A stretch of DNA of 12,683 nucleotides, taken from positions 1 to 12,683 of the forward strand of contig JAKPRU010000422.1 in the NCBI GenBank assembly GCA_029557025.1, given 5' to 3'. This DNA is from Candidatus Omnitrophota bacterium (GTDB lineage: Bacteria; Hinthialibacterota; Hinthialibacteria; Hinthialibacterales; JAKPRU01). Every line of letters starts with the position of its first letter. Position 1 is the first letter of the stretch. Below the pieces are notes generated by a model. That model was not told the origin of the DNA and ran no database searches. It saw only the letters and a list, made by a program, of their open reading frames with translations. Of the stretch, positions 8,219-12,683 are shown piece after piece. A program made the position numbers and the translations under genes.

Positions 8219-11200
8219 TTGTATGCACTTCGCGTTCGGTCCATTCTTGCGGCGCATCTGATCCTTTTTTCGGCGGGTGTTGTTCTGGCCGCCGGTCCCA
8301 AGCTGGCTGGAGACAAACATTTCCCCACCCGGTGGATTTTCGGGGAAGAACAACCGTTCCTCCGCGTCCAGGTGGATGCGGGCGCTTTGTCGGACACCGC
8401 GACGGAGTCTCAGACACGCGAGGCAATCTCCCAGGGACTGACCTGGTGGACCTCGGCTCAGTATATTCCACTGCCTAATGTGGATTTCGATACGGTTATC
8501 TCGGCCACCGGCGAATTGATAGCCGCCACGAACGTTGTCCGTGCGGCAACCGGCATCTACTTCAGTGGTCCCATTGCGCTCGCCACAGATGTGGTTTCCG
8601 CAACAGAATACTCTTCGCTTTATCAATCGAATGTGACTACCGGCAATATCATTCAATTTATTCTTGACCGGAAGGGCAATATTATCGACTCTTTGATCGG
8701 CTTCGGTTCGAAGGACTCCGTTTTGGGAATCAGCATAAACTATATCTTCGACCCGGACAGTCCTACTGAAAAAACCGGTCAAATTGTGCTCAGCGATATA
8801 CTGCTCAATGGATATATGTTTCAATCGATCCCCGACAATTGGACGATCCTTCTAAACACCATCACCCATGAATTGGGCCACGCCTTGGGCCTGGATCATG
8901 CCCAGTTTTATTCGCATCTTGCGTTCACGAAGTACAATTCTTATCTCCCCCTCATGTATCCCGCAGAGGTCCTGGACGCCAGCGAACAGGTATTGAGAGT
9001 TCCGCGATTCGATGACCGTGCCTCCCTCGCGCTCCTGTATCCGAATGTGGATTACTATTTCGAACTGGGGCAGATTTACGGCCACGCGGTGATTGAAGGG
9101 GCCACACCGGTCCTCGGAGCGAATGTGATCGCCCGAAAAAAAGATGACACCCCCGGAAACAACCATACCGATGAACTCGAATTTGTCACTTCCTGCGTAT
9201 CCGATTTCGTGATGGAAAACGACGGTTCGTTTTTCTTCGGCGCGTTGCCTCCGGGAGAATATGAAATCTGGGTGGAGCCGATCCTTTCCGAGTTCACAGG
9301 CGACTCCAGTGTCGGCCCATATTCGCCATCCTCTTTCCGACCGTTGCCGGAATACTGGTCCTCTCCGGAATCGGGAGATCCGCTTCTGGATAACCGCAGT
9401 GTCTGGACCGGAGTGTCCGTGGCGGCAGGACAATCCATCGAATTGGCCTCTCCTTTCATTGTCAGCCCAAACGTAAGTTCCGCAACAGAAGAGCGGACCC
9501 AGATCCTGGGCGACCGTCTGGTCCATTTCGGCGGCGTGGCACAGTCTCCCGACTTCACGGACGATTTTCAGTTCACCTTCCATGTCTCACCCGCCGATCT
9601 GGCCGTGATTGTCTCGGTTACTCCGAACCAGACGGGCCTTCTGGGGCCGGATTTGAACCTTTATGTTCGTCGTGAAGATCGGGTCAGCCGAACCCAATAC
9701 GATCTCCACAGCACAGACAGCACTCCCGGCGTCGCTGACCAAGTTGTTCTGGCAACTCCGGCTGCAACCCCGGGAAATCCGCCCTTGCTGCCGGGTGTGT
9801 ATTTCATCGGTGTGGAAAACGCGAAGGGCAGCGCGGATAAATACGAAATATCCGTTGAACGAACCGTGGCGGTTCCGACCCCCACCCCGACCCCGACTCC
9901 GACTCCGACTCCGCCGCTGATCGTTCAAAACGCCTACCTGGCCGGATTGAACGAGGACGCCACCAGCGATAACCTGGGACGGTTCGGAGAACCCGGATCG
10001 CCCGAAGCCCTGCTGGAAGGTAATTTGGTCGGCACATCCCTGGCCACAAAGTTCGTCCATCCCACCGATTCTTCTCCCCAGGGATATTTCGCACCGGCCT
10101 ACAACCCCGATATGCCCGGTTCCCTGATCGATTCCAACCTGGAACCCGGTGATTTCCTGCTGGTAGCCGCCGAGGTGACACGAGTCACTCCCGGACTGGT
10201 GGCAACCATTCTCAGCGCCACACCGGAGGCGCCGGCCTATAAACAGTCGCTATTGGAACTGGGCCGTTGGCTGGCCGCAGACTTCCTTGCAAACGATGCA
10301 ACCGCGGGCGTCTTATCATTGAATGCCTCTGGAACTCTCTCCGCCAACTTGGGAATCAGCGGCGTCACGCCCACCAGCGCCACCGGAATCCTGATTTCTA
10401 CGGATACGGAAGTTCGTCCGGCAACGGATGAGCTCCTGGTAATCTGGGATGGACGAGAAACCGCGCAACCGCTTCGCATCGCTGCCGATGCCCCCACAAC
10501 CAATCCCATTATCGCCGCCACCGTCGTTGTCCAGGTCCCCGATCCGGACATTTCACGGCAGTGGTCTCTTCCGGCCTCAGCCATCGGCGTGGATGTGGAT
10601 GGTCCGGAGATTCCCAGCGCCGGCGATTTCCCCGATACCTCGGTTCTCATGATCCGCCGACCCTGGCCCGGCGGCCAACCGGATCGATTCCTGTACATTT
10701 ACGAGACCCCCAGCGGAGTTATCAATGAACTTATCGCGGGGGATATCGTGCTGGCCACCGGCAGAATCACAGTCCGCGAAACGCTGGACGGGGAAAGATC
10801 AAGCGCGGGCGATCCGATCACTCTCGATGATGTCAGCCTGGATTTCTCCGCGTTCGGCGGCCAACCCAGCTCGCTTCCCGATGAAAACTTTCCCTTGCTG
10901 GGCGAGACGTTTATCGAGTGTACTACCGAGGGGCTTATCCTTCCGATCGAACCGCCGGCTGCCGGTGCGGTTCAATACCTCGCCACAGGGACAGTCGCAT
11001 CGATTACCGATTTTATCTCGACCGGCGATTACTCTGTTGTCCCATTGACTCTCTCTGCGACCGATGATGTAACATCTCCCACTCATACCAGCCTGCTTCT
11101 CCGGGTGGATACCCGTCCGCTGATAGTCAACAAGATAGAAATCGGCGGAACCCCCGATCGGTGTCTGAAAATCGACGGGATTCGCCGCCCCGCGCTCTAT

Positions 11201-12683
11201 TTGGGAGACATTCTCTCCGTCACAGTGGAGATCGATTTAAACGGCGATCCCTGGGACGCACCGATCGTCCAGGCAAACCTGGCCGCCATCGATCCCCATC
11301 TTTCTGCCGTAACCACAGAAGAGATTCTCCCCGGAACCCAGACAATTCAACTGCGGTTCTATGCTCCGGTGAGTTCGGATTGCACACCCGCCGATGCCGC
11401 CTCGGTGATTGTTACCGCAACCGATGACGCCGGAAATGTCACTGTAGCCGACTCGGCTTCATTCGGGAGCGTTTTCCTTGTAAGACCGGAACCTTATGTG
11501 AAGCCCACACCCAGACCGTTCGATGTTTACACACCGACCCCATCACCCACACCAACCCCCACACCGTTTCTTTTCCTACCGTCCGGCAATGTGATTGTGG
11601 CCGCCAGCAATGCAGACGCAGCCGCCGACAATCGGGGCTACCCGGGGGGATTGGTTGCCCGATCGGAGGGAAATCTCGTCGGCAGCGTTACTTCAGGTCT
11701 CTTCGGCATTCCAGAAATCGACGGTACAACTCGTCCAATCTATGATGCGGGTATGCCCGGATCGCTCATCGACCGCAACGTGGAGCCGGGCGATACGCTG
11801 ATAATCGCCGCGCTGGTCTCGCGAGTCACTCCCGAATTAGTGGAAGAAGTTGTAAACGTCTCAGCCGGATCTCCCGAATATGCAACGGCGATGGAGAAGG
11901 TCCTGCCGTTGGTGTTCGCGCAGATCATTCCGCCCACAGAGCAGATTCTCATTCCCGATGCCGATCTCCCGATTTATCCCACGGATGCCACAGGCGTGGT
12001 GGGTGTGACCAATACGCTTCTATTTATCTGGGACGGCTTCCGCACCGTCCCGCCGCTTCAGATTTTCTCCGCGACTACGTTCAATCCCCAATCTATTTTC
12101 AATGTGTATTTGTCCGAGGACCCGACGAGATACAAGACCGAAAGTTTGCCGGTCGGTGTCGATACCGTAGGCCCCACTTTCCAGGAAGTCCCCGGATCAA
12201 CGGTCCCCGCCATGCTTGCCGTACTTCGGGATGGAGTGACTCATGATCTTACCGGCGACCAACTCCACTCATTTGAGTTGCGGATGGGCGATGAAATCCT
12301 CATTGTGGCCGCCGTGGAGGTGCATGGAGATCTCGACGGCGAAAGCGCCGAATATGGAGACGCGCTCCAAGTGACCGATTTTCATTTTGACTTTACTGCA
12401 CTTGGCGGGCCGGAAGACCTGCCGAGTGAGGATGTCGCTTTCCTGAGTACAAGGGAAATGGGACCTGGAAAAGAAACCGCCGGTACCCCCGAAAAACCCG
12501 TCGGCATTGAAGGAATGCTGACCGCGCGGGGCATTGTCGGAAGCGTGACAAATGTCCCGACCGACGGTGCGTTCGAGACGGCCGACATCGTCCTCTCGAT
12601 TACAGCGGATGTGACCGAGCCTTATGTCCAGACCATCTCGCTGCGCATTGATACCCTCGCCCCAGAAATTACCAGCGGCGACA
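8219..12683 (+). CDS. Giant secreted matrixin-type zinc metalloprotease with PPC domain and tandem Ig-like modules, partial
   Basis: Open from TTG 8219 to the window edge (1488 codons); the C-terminus is missing. Residues 1-25 are a signal peptide (LAAHLILFSAGVVLA). The catalytic domain spans about 30-280: zinc site HELGHALGLDH (217-227), matching HExxHxxGxxH with catalytic E218; a Met-turn candidate M246 in LPLMYP; and DDRASLALLYP (265-275), as in matrixins. No Cys occurs before residue 326, so there is no cysteine-switch prodomain. Next come a carboxypeptidase-regulatory-like domain (284-355, ending LPPGEYEIWVEP), a PPC-like domain (431-549, ending PGVYFIGVENAKGSADKYEI), a Pro-Thr linker (553-566), a long module (567-1095), a second linker (1096-1116) and a second copy of the module running off the edge. 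It probably degrades or binds extracellular protein. The protease assignment is strong; substrate and anchoring are unknown. Confidence 0.88.
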   Translation, partial: MYALRVRSILAAHLILFSAGVVLAAGPKLAGDKHFPTRWIFGEEQPFLRVQVDAGALSDTATESQTREAISQGLTWWTSAQYIPLPNVDFDTVISATGELIAATNVVRAATGIYFSGPIALATDVVSATEYSSLYQSNVTTGNIIQFILDRKGNIIDSLIGFGSKDSVLGISINYIFDPDSPTEKTGQIVLSDILLNGYMFQSIPDNWTILLNTITHELGHALGLDHAQFYSHLAFTKYNSYLPLMYPAEVLDASEQVLRVPRFDDRASLALLYPNVDYYFELGQIYGHAVIEGATPVLGANVIARKKDDTPGNNHTDELEFVTSCVSDFVMENDGSFFFGALPPGEYEIWVEPILSEFTGDSSVGPYSPSSFRPLPEYWSSPESGDPLLDNRSVWTGVSVAAGQSIELASPFIVSPNVSSATEERTQILGDRLVHFGGVAQSPDFTDDFQFTFHVSPADLAVIVSVTPNQTGLLGPDLNLYVRREDRVSRTQYDLHSTDSTPGVADQVVLATPAATPGNPPLLPGVYFIGVENAKGSADKYEISVERTVAVPTPTPTPTPTPTPPLIVQNAYLAGLNEDATSDNLGRFGEPGSPEALLEGNLVGTSLATKFVHPTDSSPQGYFAPAYNPDMPGSLIDSNLEPGDFLLVAAEVTRVTPGLVATILSATPEAPAYKQSLLELGRWLAADFLANDATAGVLSLNASGTLSANLGISGVTPTSATGILISTDTEVRPATDELLVIWDGRETAQPLRIAADAPTTNPIIAATVVVQVPDPDISRQWSLPASAIGVDVDGPEIPSAGDFPDTSVLMIRRPWPGGQPDRFLYIYETPSGVINELIAGDIVLATGRITVRETLDGERSSAGDPITLDDVSLDFSAFGGQPSSLPDENFPLLGETFIECTTEGLILPIEPPAAGAVQYLATGTVASITDFISTGDYSVVPLTLSATDDVTSPTHTSLLLRVDTRPLIVNKIEIGGTPDRCLKIDGIRRPALYLGDILSVTVEIDLNGDPWDAPIVQANLAAIDPHLSAVTTEEILPGTQTIQLRFYAPVSSDCTPADAASVIVTATDDAGNVTVADSASFGSVFLVRPEPYVKPTPRPFDVYTPTPSPTPTPTPFLFLPSGNVIVAASNADAAADNRGYPGGLVARSEGNLVGSVTSGLFGIPEIDGTTRPIYDAGMPGSLIDRNVEPGDTLIIAALVSRVTPELVEEVVNVSAGSPEYATAMEKVLPLVFAQIIPPTEQILIPDADLPIYPTDATGVVGVTNTLLFIWDGFRTVPPLQIFSATTFNPQSIFNVYLSEDPTRYKTESLPVGVDTVGPTFQEVPGSTVPAMLAVLRDGVTHDLTGDQLHSFELRMGDEILIVAAVEVHGDLDGESAEYGDALQVTDFHFDFTALGGPEDLPSEDVAFLSTREMGPGKETAGTPEKPVGIEGMLTARGIVGSVTNVPTDGAFETADIVLSITADVTEPYVQTISLRIDTLAPEITSGD
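9875..9916 (+). repeat. Pro-Thr repeat linker 1
   Basis: An in-frame simple repeat of ACC/ACT and CCN codons encodes six Pro-Thr dipeptides and a closing Pro-Pro (residues 553-566). It is a flexible extracellular spacer between the PPC domain and the first large module. Such low-complexity DNA can vary in length between strains. Confidence 0.85.
9917..11503 (+). repeat. Protein module copy 1 (residues 567-1095)
   Basis: First copy of a large extracellular module lying between the two Pro-Thr linkers. Landmarks shared with copy 2 are EGNLVG (600), MPGSLID (632), EPGDFLLVAAEVTRVTP (642 on), IWDG (742), DFSAFGG (875) and LRVDT (961). It also contains three GD-L-V type strand motifs at 644, 841 and 996, suggesting several Ig-like subdomains. 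The segment 996-1095 (LGDILSVTVEIDL, then VIVTATDDAGNVTVA) has no counterpart visible in copy 2, which ends at the window edge before reaching it. Confidence 0.75.
11504..11566 (+). repeat. Pro-Thr-rich linker 2
   Basis: Residues 1096-1116 read as PTPRP, a short FDVY break, then TPTPSPTPTPTP. It separates module copy 1 from copy 2, and its codons differ from linker 1 (more ACA/CCA), so the two linkers are not a recent DNA copy. Confidence 0.8.
11567..12683 (+). repeat. Protein module copy 2, cut by window end (residues 1117-1488)
   Basis: Second copy of the module. Landmarks are EGNLVG (1150), MPGSLID (1179), EPGDTLIIAALVSRVTP (1189 on), IWDG (1270), DFTALGG (1391) and LRIDT (1475). Offsets to copy 1 fall from 550 to 547, 528, 516 and 514 residues, so copy 2 has lost (or copy 1 gained) about 36 residues in stages, mainly between MPGSLID and DFTALGG. 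Divergence at the DNA level shows an old duplication. Confidence 0.75.

Noticed and set aside
8223..8261. ATG at 8223 as the metalloprotease start
   Set aside because: It is in a different frame and meets a TGA at 8259-8261 after 12 codons.
8183..9583. Two minus-strand open frames (8183-8824 and 8852-9583) opposite the metalloprotease
   Set aside because: They overlap the catalytic and regulatory-like domains coded on the plus strand and show no recognisable features.
9875..9916. Short tandem repeat as a CRISPR or non-coding microsatellite
   Set aside because: The repeat keeps the reading frame and encodes a Pro-Thr linker between domains; there are no spacers.

Overview
The window reads as chromosomal DNA from a free-living, polymer-degrading bacterium of moderate GC content. 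Three large proteins carry clear Sec-type signal peptides, and their architecture (LamG domain, DUF4091/GH123-like glycosidase, matrixin-type protease with a PPC domain and Pro-Thr linkers) recalls the Planctomycetota / Sumerlaeota / Hydrogenedentota-like candidate phyla. That placement rests on architecture only and is weak. I see no rRNA, tRNA, CRISPR array, transposase or phage gene.

Layout. (1) 1-2923, minus: a secreted LamG protein of at least 974 residues whose C-terminus lies outside the window. (2) 2924-3229: a divergent intergenic region with a hairpin. (3) 3230-5206, plus: a secreted DUF4091/GH123-like glycosidase with a strong ribosome binding site. (4) 5207-5293: a convergent gap holding a 22-bp perfect palindrome and a second hairpin. 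(5) 5294-6442, minus: a complete class I DnaJ. (6) 6443-6852: the dnaJ upstream region, unusually rich in inverted repeats. (7) 6853-7176 and 7196-8038, plus: a small three-helix membrane protein, then a membrane-anchored HEAT/TPR protein, probably co-transcribed. (8) 8219 to the window end, plus: a very large secreted metalloprotease starting at TTG, containing a duplicated module of about 530-550 residues and still open at the edge.

How the genes fit together. The LamG protein and the GH123-like enzyme are divergently transcribed and both exported, so they may act on the same extracellular glycan, for example an N-acetylhexosamine-containing polymer. DnaJ is a cytosolic co-chaperone with no dnaK or grpE partner in view. 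The HEAT/TPR protein looks like an assembly scaffold. The metalloprotease would be a secreted or surface enzyme with a long chain of Ig-like modules.

The points most worth a second look are the modular TTG-initiated protease with its internal duplication, the pair of equally spaced inverted repeats over a plausible dnaJ promoter, and the unrecognised C-terminal half of the LamG protein.
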